Source of the DNA: Rhea pennata
Lineage: Eukaryota; Chordata; Aves; Rheiformes; Rheidae
Direction of reading: 5' to 3'
Assembly (NCBI RefSeq): GCF_028389875.1
Contig: NC_084702.1
Coordinates: 45,879,053-45,943,052, forward strand
Length of the DNA stretch: 64,000 bases
Part shown: one piece after another, positions 13,058-26,600 of the stretch
How the letters are laid out: each line of letters starts with the position of its first letter
Position numbering within the stretch: the first letter of the stretch is position 1
Position numbers and translations under genes: made by a program
Notes under the pieces: model-generated
Databases searched by the model: none
What the model was told of the DNA's origin: nothing
What the model saw: only the letters and a program-made list of their open reading frames with translations

Positions 13058-14789
13058 GGCTGTACTATTGCATTTTGTATGCTGAGAGAGGCCTGAGCTG
13101 AATGTGAGACTGTTCCAGTTCTCTTTGACAGATATAAAGTTCTTTTGGCAATGATCCTTAACCCTCTTCTTGGGCCTGTCTATGCTTGATTCAGCCAGAT
13201 TTGATGAATGAGGGAGCAAGTTTAGGTCTGTTTTAAAGTAACTAGCATACTCCATCTCTCTGACTACGCTGGTATCTTGAAGGACTCTTTTATTTTAGGC
13301 TTGCCTGTTAGCAGTGTGGATAGTGAGTTGTTCTGCTGTTGTCTCAGCTGAGTGCTGTGCTTACCTGTTTCTGAAGACATATCACTAAGATTTCATAGCT
13401 CTTCTGTGGAAGCAGAAGGACCAGAATTTTCCCTCCTGTCCTCCACAAGCTGCAGGGCTATGTTTGTTTACTTACAGAACGTCTGAAACTTATAAAATGG
13501 AGGAATTAGGGGAGTGCAGGGCATGTTCTCTCAGCTTTCCACTGACCAGGAGAACAGCCTGACCACACAACTCAGGGTGAGTTGTCTTCTGCAAGAGCAT
13601 ACAGAAGGTGTCTTTGCATTCTCAGATATTCCAGGCTGCATGGTCTGACCATGTGTTTCTCCACTAGAGAAGGATAAATTAAAGGAAGAGGGATGGAGGC
13701 ATCAGAGTGAAGGGACAAAATGTTCAAATTCTCATCTATATTTAAACAATCTAGAGACCTGCCTTCAAAGTTCCCACAGTGGAACCACTTTTATGAGGAA
13801 GGAGCCTAAGGGGTTGTCTCAAACTGAACTGCCAAAAGAAGATTACATAGCGTAGTGTAGATCTAGTCGGCGAAATACATAGTAACGAATCCCCAGTGCT
13901 GAGAGTGGGAAGAGTCACTCAAAAGTACTAAAGAATCTTAAATATGAAGCTGCAGAATTTTTAACCAAAGTGTGTAACTGTATTGCTTCACTCGGCCTCA
14001 GTACTAGAACAGAAACAAAGTTGTATTCACCGACCTTAAAAAGGGCTTTAGGATGATCAAGGAAGCAATACATCATTAAGTCTGGTTTCCATAATAGGCA
14101 AATTGTTTGAAATATTACCAAAAAATAAAACAAAGAGGGGAAGAATTCACTGAAACATGTAAAAATGTGATATAATAGAATTGACTTGTTTTTCTGCAGG
14201 GGAAAGTTACAGTTTGCACACCTAGGAGTGCTCTATTGAAGCAGGCAGTGATTATGCAAGTAAAGGTGATGCAGATAGTGTACTGCTCCTATATTCCAGC
14301 AGATGTTAATGTATCCAGCACCAAAGACACAAACTAACTAACTGCCATAGGATAGAAAGGTAGTCTTATTATATATTAATAACTGATCAGGAATTATTTT
14401 AAAATTGGAAATGCACAGTCAGCCTTCAAAAAAGGAGGTTCCCTGGTGGCTGTCCCACGTATCTCTGACATTTCAGCCCACTCATGTAAGATCTTTAAAG
14501 GAGGCGAAGCATGAGCTGACAAAGCTGGCTGCTGCCTCAGAATTATTCAGAACAGTCAAAACAAAAATTGCCTATGAGTAGGTACCAGCTGACTAGGAGA
14601 TAAGGTGGCAAATGAAATGCAGAGCTGGTGAGGAATGAGCCTAAGAAAAACGAGTTGGTCTACAGTTTGACAGTGACAAACTCCAAATTAAAGGTCATTT
14701 TTACCAGTCATAAAGCGGTTATGGAGAGCTAGTGTATAGCGCAAAACTCAGTCCAAAAAGCTGGAAAAATAAGGAAAAAAAACAAACAA

Positions 14790-15440
14790 AAGAGTATTTC
14801 AATATTCCAGTCATATCCTGAATAGCATATACAGGCCTTGTAACCCCATTTCAAAAATGCCATGGTAGAAAAGTATAGAAGGGTAGCAAGGACAGCTAAA
14901 GCTATGAGTTGCTTGGTATAGCGGAAGAGGATAATTAGGCTAGGACTCTTCAGCCTGGAAAAGCAAGGACAAAACCAGCATCTAATAGATCTTTGCAAAA
15001 TTAGGTATGTTAGGAAGAAGGTAAACAGAGACTAGACTCCTTTTAGCACAAAATCTGGCAGGTACCCTCTGAAGTGAGCAAACAGGAGGCTTTTCTGGGC
15101 TTCTTGTTTTTAAAGGGAAATGCTTTTTCACAGTGTGCTTAATTAAACTGTTTGTTTAATTTCCACAGAAGGTTGTAGAGGCCAAAAGTATAAATGAATT
15201 CAAAAAAGATAGGCAGACAATTTAGTGGAAGACAGGTCCATGGGGGCTCCTGAATATAATCATTTGACTCGGGATGTCGTGAAACCCCTGATTTCCTGGG
15301 AAGGCATGCCAGGAGATGTATCACTCTGTGTTTGTGTTAGACAGTTTTCTTAAGCAGGCATTGCTGACCACTGTTAGAGGCATGGTGTTGGGCCAGTGGT
15401 CTGAATCAATATAACAGTCCTTATATACTACAATTCCAAA
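14790..15440 (+). mobile_element. Old, degraded CR1 LINE fragment
   Basis: Several blocks follow the order of an ancient sauropsid CR1 type on the + strand. These are GGACTCTTCAGCCTGGAAAAG at about 14944-14964, a TTTTTCACA block near 15124, CCACAGAAGGTTGTAGAGGC at about 15163-15182, AATTCAAAAAAGATAGGCAG near 15196, GGACAGGTCCATG near 15232, and a 3' end with GGGCCAGTGGTCTGAA at about 15390-15405. The element is full of indels and stops and encodes nothing intact. Its 3' end differs from the younger copy near 7135, so it belongs to an older subfamily. Confidence 0.8.
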
Positions 15441-18400
15441 GGAAAGAAAATATATTTTTCTGTGTATTGATGACCTTTAAAGGTTGTAAATCCATAAAGT
15501 AATGGTCCACTCCACTCATATTCATAGAAACAGTACTTCCAGCCTTCTGGCCTCTCTGTGTAGTTTTGAAATCATATTTTTTGTTGGTCTTTGATAACCT
15601 GGCAATCAGGTTGACTTCTCAGTGCTAATTCTGATCTGTTTTTGCCCCAGAAGAGGAGTTGCCAACCTGGAAAGGTTGAAGTAATTATTTACTAATAAAA
15701 ATAGTCTTTCAATTTTACCTCCCTTTTTCCCATCTATGTTTTATTGGAAAGCTGTAGGCCTTAGTTATGCATTTTAGTTTCAGTACTGTTTTCCCCCTAG
15801 GAAAATACAGGAGAAGACTGTATGAAAATGAAGTCCATGACCAGCTTTACAGCTACTGTAAATCAGCACAATTCCTTTGAAATCACCCAGCTAATGAAAC
15901 TATGCTGAGGAGCCAGTCACACCTGAGGAATATTTCAAAGCATCCATCTGTTTGCATCTCTGCAAATGGTCTGTCATGGCATGTTTCAGTTCCAATTTGG
16001 ATAGGTTTGCAGATACAGTGTTGACTGCAACAGTAGGCTTCAGTTTATTTTTCATTATAAAGTCTGATAGTTGATGAATGTATATTGGATAAACAAGATA
16101 ACAGAAAAGGAATTTGAATCTTTTCTGCAAATTCATGTTGTCATTTATGGCACAAATAAGGCTCAGCTGGCCCTATCTACTCTGGACGTTTCTTTACATC
16201 TCTTCCGCATTGTTGGTTTCATACATTTTTAGCTCACTAAGTATTACTCAACATAATGAGTTTTTTAGTCCTCTCAATTCACATTTTCTCCTAGCTGCCC
16301 TCCAGACACTTGTACTTTATTCTTAATAAATCCAAATATATCCACACTTTTTTTTCCTGGGTAATTCCAGAGATAAGGAAACATTGAGCTCTCTGATAAT
16401 CTTAGTATATGTTGAAAATACAGTCTTTCTAACTTGTAGTTGCCCTGTGGCAATTAAATGTCTGTTAGTGCCTTTTGGATTACCAGCTTTCATTTTCACA
16501 TGTTAACCTAGAACTAGTACTTAAATTGAGAATATATACCTTTAATTTTACCTCCATTTTATAGCTTTTTGATGACCAAACAAGTTGTTGACTAGATACG
16601 TTGCTGCCAATTTATTACATTATTTTGGATAGCCCAACTAGTGTGCAATTATTGCTGAGCATGTGAATTGATTCAGCTGTTGTATTCATTTGGCTGCTAA
16701 TACACTGTTTCCATTGAAAGATGGTAAGGTTATCGTTATTAAAAACACAGTTTCAGAGTGACCAAAGACCAATCTTTGCTTGAATTTTGGTAGAGCTGTC
16801 ACTTAGAGTTATGACAGCGGTGAAATGTAAATTTTGATTTACTATTCAAGGTTACATTCTTTCATCCCTAATGCATGGCAGAGACATTAACTTCATTATG
16901 AGGGAAAGTGTGGGCAGGTATAAAATGAGCATGTAATAGCACAAAAGTTCTCTAGTTGTTTTAAAGTACATAAAGTACATATATTTTTTTAAGGCCATTT
17001 CATGTTTGTTTGTAACTGTCAGCCTTTTTCTTCGTGATGAAGTTAATGGCAGACAGAAACAGTAGAAATGAAAGTCTCACGCTGTGGTTAGCACCAATGT
17101 TCTTATTAAATTGTTCGCTCACTTCTGCATTTACTTCAACTGCAGGAGCTGCATAGTTAATATACATAAATAAAGAGCTGTTGGCACATAATTTTTTCTG
17201 TTTGGAATACAATAACATGCCAGCCTGTTCTAGAGTGAACTGGAAATTGTTTCTTGACACTGATCTTTGGATGCTGGTTTTCAGTGGTAACGGAGAATGC
17301 AAAGCTGGTCTGCCTCTTTATCCAAAATTGCACAAACAGGTTTATCCTGGGAAAAATGGGGAACACCTATTCATTCCTGTGTGAACAGTGTCCTTCTGGG
17401 ACAAGCTCTGACATCCGATGCACTTCTGTCCCACCGCCGTCATCCTTGCTGGGATAATTCACATTGCATTTCCCTGTTACATTCTCCAGTGCTGCAGTCC
17501 CCAGTCTTGGCATTAATGCCTCCCATTTTTATACATAAAATTGTCAGTTTGAGCTTGAGAGACATTCTTCAAATTGACAATTGATCGCGTGATTATAGTT
17601 GTTTAGTTCATAACATCATTAGTTTCATGGCTTAGACCCATCTTAAAGCCATTAAGCTGTTTACTGCCTTTTAGACCATAAGTAATTTTTCTGGTTTGGA
17701 AATCATAATTAGTGCTGTTTCCTCTAAGAGGAAACCATCTTACCTTTGCAAATACATTATTACATTATTTCATTTTTCATCTTCTGTTTCTCTGCATTAT
17801 TTTACTCCAAAAACTTTGACATTATATTCCTTCTTTTTTTTCCCCTGCTTGCGTGTTTGTTGCTGCTGCAGACATTGATTTCATGTTTGAGAAATCTATC
17901 TGTAGAGTTTGTTTTTCCTTTTGTAAATAATTCCTCAAGGGCTTTTTCTTATTAAGGCTCATCAGTCCAGCAAATACAATGACCCTCTTTTTCAACTCTC
18001 TAGAGTTTAATTTTTCTTAAGATGGGTTTTTGACCTTTCACTCAACCTCCTACTTAGAGAATCAGTGAATTACATCTTTTTATCTTTCCCTCTACCCTGT
18101 TGTTTTTCCGATTTCCCAGTCCTTGATTTTTTAAATAGTATTTTGATTATTTGAAAATTGAATTTCTGTGTGATTTTTAGACAGCGTTTGTTTCTAAATA
18201 GTAGATTGCAATACTCTAACTTGAGATAATTGAACGTTCTCAATGGATATTCTTTTTCAACCCCAATATGGATTTTCAGTTACTTGGGGTCCCTATTTGC
18301 TAATACAGAAAATATTAGCTATTTTCCAAGGAAATGAACACCCTAATTTTTGGCTTAGCACTGAAAAAAGAAAAAAAAAATCCATTTGAGAGTTACTCTG

Positions 18401-20279
18401 TCATTGAAAGTCCCTGTAGATTATCTTTTTCAAGATATTTTTTTTTATTTTTAATCCAGTCCACATCTTTCATGGAGTAAGAGAAATAGACTTTCAGGCT
18501 GTCTCACAGTGACTAAGGAAGACAGAAGAAGACTGTGCGGAAGGCATCATCCAAACGAGAAAATTGTGATCTTGTGGACATGAATGCCATGAGCAAAGGC
18601 AAATAGAGATTCTCATCAGACAATACAGTAACAATTCCAAAAATGAATTTTCTAAATTTTGCATAAAAATGTTTATTTTTAACAGAAAAATAATATTTTT
18701 GTGGAAATTGAATTAAAACTACCTTTTTTCCCCCTAAAATACTTTTGATTAGCTCTAGCTGTCATAATTTATGTGGCCCCAAGCTCCAGACGTGAATATC
18801 CTTAATGTTCAATATGCGCGTCATGCTCCTTTAGTAGTAACTTTCAGTGAAAGTGCAAAAAGAATATTAACTGGAATGCATTAACTTTATAGCATGTTGT
18901 TATATGAAAGTAAAGCAATTAACTTGTGTCATGACTATGCGTCCTCTCAAATTGCAGCTCTCAAACAGATGCTTTACTGCACTCAATCCCTTTATGCTTC
19001 ACTGTCACGGAAGTAAAAGCAGTTTGTAAAATGGGGATTGTGTAAGATGCATTAAAAGGATTGTTATGAAGTTAAAAATACCGCTTTCTACACAGTTAAC
19101 TTGGTAAGCCATAATAATGAATCTCAGTTTTCCTAAAGTGTTCATTAGTGGCAGCGCTCTCAGACTACCTCGGATCTGCCCGTAGCTGAGCGCAGGACAA
19201 AAGCTGATGAGCATCTGCTTTGTCTCAAAGGGAGCTACAAGCAGCAGAGCACCACGGTTATTTATACGATATTAATACAAACCAGTGCTGAAGGTTTTCA
19301 TGTAGTAACTATCTGTTCCTGTTTTCTAACTGCATGCAAGTGGTGAGGCCAGATAGTCCTGGAGACAGGAGGGAGATCCCTACCCGGAATAGGCAGAGGA
19401 GACACAAGAGAATATTTTGGGTAAGTTAAATGTTCTCAGATTGTGTGAGGCTGGTATTTAAAGATCTGGCTGACACAATCTCAGACTCAGCGTGGGCCAT
19501 GTGGGAAAAAGCTTTATAATGGTAAGAATGGTAACCTGCCAGAACAGACAGGCTCCGGAGGCCAAATCAAACCAAGTATGTGTTTGCTCTATCTTACAAA
19601 CTTTCTTCAGGACCCAAGGCTGTGTTTAAAAACACTCACCTGATTCTTCAGTATACTATTTTGCCATGTTATAATTCCAAAGGCTTCAGAAAAGTTGGAA
19701 TTATTTCCACATAAATGAGAAGTGAAATAGGTCCCAGCAATTTAATTTCATCCTTAGCAGGTCTGCCCTTGGAGAGCTTGTTGCAGTAACAGCTAGGAAT
19801 AATTGAGGCCCTGGCAAATCCAAAAACAATTGGTCTGGCTGACTCACGGTCCAGGCAAAGTGATAGTATATTAACTTTACTGCAAAAAGAAACTTACTTT
19901 CATATTTTGTTTTATAGTGCACTCCTGAAATAGACTTCATGGTCGAAATGTCATTGCTAACTTTATTTCTGATTCTCAGCTAAGGTTTAAAATAACCCTT
20001 TTGTTCCATTTGCAGCATACACGTTGACATGCTTCCAGATTTACAGCATGAAGGGAAGAAACAACTTGCAGCATTTTTAGCACAGAAAAGAAGGAGAGAT
20101 TTACAGGACATATGGTATTATAGATAACTTTTTTTTTTTTTTTTTCAAAAAAGGAAGTAGAACTTAATTTGGAATTTACGTATAAGTTGAAGTTTATTAG
20201 TGGCCTCAAAGATTGCTGCTACACTTTTTTTCTTTTTTCATTTTTTTTCTTCTCTTTTTGAACATCCAAAATTAAGTAC
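15441..20279. other. Intergenic AT-rich DNA, nothing recognised
   Basis: Neither strand shows an ORF with family similarity or an exon with convincing flanking splice sites. The only visible structure is low-complexity DNA, including a T17 run at 20129-20145 and several shorter A/T tracts. I see no RNA gene fold. Confidence 0.6.
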
Positions 20280-20335
20280 TGCCTGGATGAGATGACCTGC
20301 CAGAGGTATCATCAGTTCAGTGATTCTGTGATTGA
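20280..20335 (+). mobile_element. CR1 3'-end fragment
   Basis: The phrase CTGCCTGGATGAGATGACCTG, then CCAGAGGT, and then a terminal TGATTCTGTGATT matches the last 50-60 bp of avian CR1 elements, whose 3' ends carry short ATTCTGTG-type repeats. Only the extreme 3' tail is present, consistent with strong 5' truncation. Confidence 0.62.
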
Positions 20336-23227
20336 AAAATAGAATGGAATTTCTTTTTTTCAGTTATTAGACAGCTGAAGCTGGCGAATGGAGTGAGACA
20401 CCTCTCTCTTGCCTGTTTTACTACTTTAGAGAGTACTGCAAAAATAGCCTGTGCAGGAGTATACAATCTTTTTGAGTATTAGTATAAAGTTGCAATATAT
20501 TTCTATTTCAATTCATTGTTAACAGCCTACAAATTATTAATTTATGGATTATGGAAAACTGGGAGGAGTAGAATATCAAAGGATTCAGCTATTCAATAAG
20601 TACATTTTTATTTTTCTGTTATTTCTGGTCTTGACTCAAAAGAGCATCTCTGCTCAGAAAACTATTAAGCAAATGAGTCTCTGAATTAGCTCTATGTAGA
20701 ACAAAAGCAAAAACTTGTGCAAATAACCAATTTAACTCATTAAAAATAAAAGTAACAATATACAATCTAACAGGAAGCCAAAATATATTGAAAAAAGGCC
20801 TATGGTAGATATACAGAAGGATTTTGTTGTTACTTTCGGCAGCACTGTCCAAACATTCAAATGTTCAAACGTTTGAATTAGACTCTACATACCAGGCATC
20901 TCTAAAGCTTAAAATTCACCCAGACGTAGGTTTGCATGTTTTATGGTTTGTTCTCTTAGTAGGAAGTGAATTATTTATCTTGGTTTTTTTTTTTTGTTTG
21001 TTTGGTTGTTTTTTTTTTTTAGGGTCTGCCACAGTAGATATTCTCAGAGCATGCTTTCATGGAAACTGTTCAAATGAAATGCAGGGTGGTGGGTTTTGAT
21101 GTGCATATCAATAAGACAAGGGATCCCAGTTTCCTGCTGCCTCATAGCTCTCCAGCAACAGTAGTAGATGTTTGTATTGGTCTGTCAAGTGGTGATTTGC
21201 TAGAGTTTCTAAAATGAAGGGCGGGAGCCCTGGCTTTCCCAGCCTACATCTGTTTTTGTGGTCTTGAGAACTGCTGAAGTCTGGCTCAGCTCTCTAGTGT
21301 TAGCATTTGTAAACATCCCGTTGCAGGACTAGCAGCACACCCAATGTAGTTTTGTATTTTTGCCTTTTGAGGCTGTAATTAGATGATGGGATTAAAACAG
21401 GTAGGTGATTTCAGAAACACAGCTAGAAATTCTGCTAAAATAAAGGTACAACAACACGGCTAAGAGCATTACCCAGCCTTCAGCCTTTAATCCAGGCCCA
21501 AACTCCACAGCACGGCTCACCAAGGCGGCCAGGACAGATTAGCGGGTGCTTGGGATGGCACTAAAATCAAGTCCAGTTGAGGTATGTATTGATCCTAGCA
21601 GTTGCGGATTACGTGCTAGGAGCGGGTGCAGACTGAGCCGGCCTCCGTCGTGCTGGCTCTCTGCTTTGGTGCTTTGACTTCTCGCTGGATGAATCCAACA
21701 ACTTGGCAAAACCTTTCCACGTAACTAATACAGCAAACTGTTCGCATGTCTGTGCCGTAAGAGTGAATCCTGTCCGTCCCTAAACCCTTCCAGAGCACAG
21801 CCTTTGAAAATAATATGAGATGACTACATTCTCCTGCCTATTTTAGGCCATGCATTAGCTGTATTAGCTCTTTTCAAACACACTGCCTTGAGCATGGCTT
21901 TTAGCAGACTCCAAAAATCTCCTAAATTTGGCAGTTCTTTTTAATCTGTATTTATTTCTATAAATGTAAGACCACATATGCACCCCATTAGTAATTTTAG
22001 ATCATGAATAAATTGTGCATTTTTAAAAACATCTCCATCTGCTCTTAAATGTATCCAAAAAATAGAATGAAGCTGAAGAAAACATAGAAATATACAAATA
22101 ATAACTGTAAGAATTAGGCAGTATCCTAAAAAGGGTGCTTTAGTCCAAAATCCTTCCAACCTTTGTGCGATTAAAAAAAAAAAACAAACTATCCAAAATA
22201 CAAGCAAGCAATACAAGCAATAAAGAAGTGCCTTGCGCACCACTTTTAATTGCAGGAGAAGACAGTAGCTGTCCTGCTGTTCATACCTCAGCTATAAACA
22301 GCAGAAAAGAACGTGCTTGATATTGAGACAGGAATCACTATATAACGTGCTTGCAAGCACTAGTCAGGAGAGAAAATCTAATTACAGTGTCTGATAAATG
22401 TTTACATGTCCATAAATGTGTTGTTAATCCGATGCCTAGAGATAAGTAAGTGCTCCCATAACACCAATCATCAGAAAATGTTTTTTAAAAAAATCTCTTT
22501 AATAGGTATTGCACATGTGCACATGAGGAGTGGTGTATTTTTTCTCCCTCATTGCTTTACTTAAATGAATCTGATTGTCATTAAACTGATAAAGCTTTAA
22601 GACTCTTCCCTGAGAACGCTAAAATGCAAAAGGAGAAAATGGAAGTGCTCAGGGTAAAATTTCAACCATATCCACTCTTATAGTTAAACTCAGATAAAAT
22701 TTTGATCTTGATCAGTAGTAAAACAAAAGTAAATATGTGCTCTAATATCAGTAAAAATCTTACTTATCAAGAGAATGGATTTAATTTTTTGCATGTACCA
22801 AAGATAACTTAGGTACAGTAGAGATAATTTAGTGTAGCATATTTCCCAATACAAGATGTCTTTTCAAATCATGTTTTGTCCTCAGTCTTTTGTGTAGCAA
22901 GTTGATTTATATCTATAAGGAATAAAAATTATTTGAACAGACTCTGTTCTAGCAAACTATTATTTTGCCTTAAAATATTAAAACATTTTGAAGTGCTGAG
23001 TGATAAAATAGCTTAGCCTACTACCAAAAAGCAAAATGTATTCAGGAAAAAAGAGAACTTTAAGTCTTGACTTGGTTAAATCCTGAGCACTCCTGACCAA
23101 GTCCACAAGTAATAGAAATGAGTTCATCTGCAGGCAGATGCATCGTCTTAACACAACACAAATACTTTGAATTAAGGAGCACAATACAAAACTATTTTAA
23201 TCTTTTTCAAAACTGAGGTCTTCATTT

Positions 23228-23229
<2 letters not shown>

Positions 23230-23259
<30 letters not shown>
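23230..23259. repeat. Homopolymer T30
   Basis: This is an uninterrupted run of 30 T followed by GGCTGAG. No TTTATT follows nearby, so an antisense poly(A)-tailed retrocopy is not supported. Confidence 0.95.
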
Positions 23260-23260
<1 letters not shown>

Positions 23261-23604
23261 GCTGAGTCGTCCCTGGTGGAAGCCTTGTTTTAAATAGATT
23301 ATCACTGGTGTCTTTTCTGAAAGGTACCTAAGTAACTTGGTTATATATCCCACTGTAATCAAAGAGTTAATTGCAGGATGTCTCCTTGTGATATTCGAAG
23401 AGACCTGACAAGCAACTGATGCTGCACCACCACCACTAGCAGCCCCCGATTCTTTGTTTTTTCGTCTGTAGTTTGTTCTAACTTTATAATGTTGTTGCTG
23501 TTCCTGATTACATGATCTATTGCATCTTGTCCTGCACACCTTGCACCCTGCTTCAGTATTTGTCCCATTTATTGCAGGGACAGCTAGTTTCCATCAGTGA
23601 TTTA

Positions 23605-23611
<7 letters not shown>

Positions 23612-23636
<25 letters not shown>
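23612..23636. repeat. Homopolymer T25
   Basis: This is an uninterrupted run of 25 T followed by a short GTGTGTGG stretch. It lies only about 350 bp from the T30 run. Confidence 0.95.
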
Positions 23637-26600
23637 GTGTGTGGTATCTATTTTTAATTATGTGGAGCTCTTTTCTTCCTCTGCTTGCTAGCAAAAGCAT
23701 TTGAGAAGCAGTTTTCCCTGGTCCCAGAGATATTCCCTGGGTTTGCAGAGCAAGGCTCCTTCGTCACGCTAACTTTGCATGTGGTCTTTGTCACACGAAA
23801 TGTGGTTACAGACTAGTTTCTGACTTATGTATTCAAGCTCATATGACCTAGCTTTATTACAGACCTGTGAAAAGATGGGTCTGCAGTTTCACAGGGCACC
23901 TTGTAATTTTCCCCATAACAACCCTTTATGCATGGATCAAAGAATTCTTTAAATTTTGAATAAATTAGTCTAGCGGTTTTTCCTACTCCCAGTGGAATAC
24001 ATCCATCATAGATTTCTGAAGCTTTTAAATGTGGAGGATTTCACACATCTGATTTCTCTACCCAGTGATTTGCTTCAAGAAGAAAACAAAAGCTCTGCAG
24101 AGACTCAAGCTGACAGAAGTAGGAGGAACTGTGGTGGCTTTATTTATTTCACTTTTGCTAAGTGTTTATTTTATTTTTCAAACTATGTAATGGAAGTGTG
24201 ACATACACAATGGATAGCAAGAAGAAAAATTTTAATTTTCTGGGCTTTGTCAAATGCCTAGTGGCAAGGTGTTACCTCTGTTACTTAAGAAATTACTGAC
24301 TTAAACATCTACTCTTAGAAAGTTCATTGTTTGTACCGACTTGAAACTCAGTGAGAAAGACACCTAACAGATAGACGCCTTTGGGTGCGTGAGAACTTCA
24401 CTGAGGAATCAGAGCTAGTTTAAAAGGTCAAGGAACTGAATTTCCTTATTTCTCTTCCATTTCTTGGTTAGAAGGCAGAAGTAACTTAGATATTCACTTT
24501 GGCAGCTGCTCCTGTGAATCTCCTGCTCCTGTTGCAACTAGTTTAACAGCAGAGAAGAGCCACCATGTAACAGCAGGCGCAGCTTCCATCAGGAGCTCTG
24601 GTTTGACGTGGTTTCCCCCTTGGAGACTGGAGCTCTGAGGAAGGATGTGTCACCAGCTGCAGAGAGACTGTAGGACTTCTGGCACTGGATGAAGAAGGCC
24701 AAAGCTGTGCTGGGCGCTCGTGGGAGATGGCATGGCTGGATGGAGAGGTCAGGCAGCCCGGCCAGCTCAGCAAATACCTTCTGGTACTTGTAGGGGATGA
24801 ACTGAAATGGGGGGGCTTCAATTAACATGTGCCTAAGGCTTGCGATAGAAATTGGGGAACTCTTGTACTTGATATGAAAATAGAACATACAAAAGTAATA
24901 TTTTTTAACAGGGAAGTCCAAAAACAGTGAAACTGCAGAGGAGGAAGTCTTACAGTCTTGATTAAAATGAGCCCTTCCTTAGAGACATGATAGTAGTTGG
25001 AATATGGAATAAACTGCTTAAAAACAAAACAAAACAAAAAAAAGAACAAAACCTACTTAGACCAATAATATTGAAAATAAGAATGAATTGCACTTTAAGA
25101 CAAAGATTGCACATTCAGATTGCCATAAATAGTAAAACTGTAAATGCCATGGAAAATGTAAATGCCAGAATTGAGAGGAGCCAGAAGATGAAGCTGCATG
25201 GGCTGTGGCAACCAGTGCAAGCCAGGGCAGTGCCTGGCACATGGAGAAAAGGGGAAAGAAAAGCTGAACTACAGAAATTTGGCTAGGTGGTGGCTAGCAC
25301 CCATACAGTATCGGCAGTGTGGCTAAAAGGAGTGGCACTCACACAGCAACTCAAAATGCAAGATTTTCACGTCTACATTTATCTTCCTAATGGAATTTGA
25401 GAATGAGAAGTATGCTTAAAGACAGCATTGAAAAAGAAAACTCTAGAGTGATGTTGTTCAGCATGGTTGTAAAACCTCACCTCGTGAAGAAGATACTCTC
25501 CCTTGGACAGTAAGGAAGCAGATTAAATTGGTAGAAGTTTGAGGAGGTTTTCCAGCATATCCTAAGCCCTCAGCAAGGTAAAATCTAGAATTGAAAGTGA
25601 TCAGCAGATCATTAGAAAAATTTACTGTGCTATAAAGCAGACAAAACTAAACAAAGCAAATAAACAGCACAGTGGGTAATTCACTAGATTTGAGAAAAAC
25701 AAAGAAAGAAACTATACACAGAACCCAAAGCATTAGCAGTGTGCAGGAAAAAGCTGTATCTGCTGAGGACAGAGAAGAAGTGTTCCTGTGGGGATGGATA
25801 CGCCAGTGGAGAAACCGATCTGTGAACAAACGTGCAGCAGGGTTTTATCTTGAGAGATACTGTTTCCTCAGATTGCTTTTTGGGTTAACGTATACAATTT
25901 CATAGGGAAATACAACAGAACGGCACACCTGGGAGAAAAGTTAATCTAGCAAGGAGCATGGGTGGCTTGCAGCAAGCCTGGGCTTGCTTGCTCCTCCTCC
26001 AGCCCGGAAAGGTACAAAGTTTCTTGCAAAGAAGCATGCTTTTTCTTGAAAATCATCAACCTGAATTGCAAAAGTAGCCCCACAAGAATGCTATTTTGCA
26101 AGATGTACAATTCAAATCTTAATAATTTGAGATGTTAACAGAAATACTGAGAGAAGTCCTAGACCTGAGATACATCCAGCACTAAACTGTCCAGAGAAAG
26201 ACTCTGAGAAAGGAGCTGCTAAAGCCCATTTGATGGTCAAAACTGGCTAATGCATTACAGATATTTACAAAAACTGAATGTCAATACACTCAAACTGAGA
26301 ACACCCTTTTGTATTATACTATGGAATTTTAAGCCATTTATTTTTCGGGAAGCCAGTGCCCACTGGAACTCACTGTAAATGGTGCGTTATCATTGCCAAA
26401 GGGCTCGACAAGCCCTTCCTCCTGCACAGAATATTTCTGCGCCTGGCACCAGTTCTTGGGCTAGTAGGACCCAGCCCCAGAGCAATTTCCAGTCACTGCT
26501 GGGGAGGACTGACCACAGCTCTCGTGTATCTCCTCTTCCATCTCCTTGGTATATTTTTATTTTGAGGACAGGAGGTGGAGAGGAAGCACAGACCTAGACT

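Larger units (their letters stand above)
8007..14789. other. Intergenic DNA without recognisable gene
   Basis: The region is AT-rich sequence with scattered short frames lacking family similarity or coding character. A slightly GC-richer patch at about 9960-10260 carries a 120-codon chance frame with low-complexity composition. A small imperfect tandem of an 'AAATGTCAT' word occurs three times at about 10944-10980. The AT microsatellite and the T run are listed separately. No exon-like segment flanked by good splice signals was recognised. Confidence 0.65.

Noticed and set aside
23222..23539. Minus-strand 105-codon frame ending in a poly-Lys tail
   Set aside because: The Lys stretch is simply the T30 homopolymer read in reverse. 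The remainder has no family similarity.
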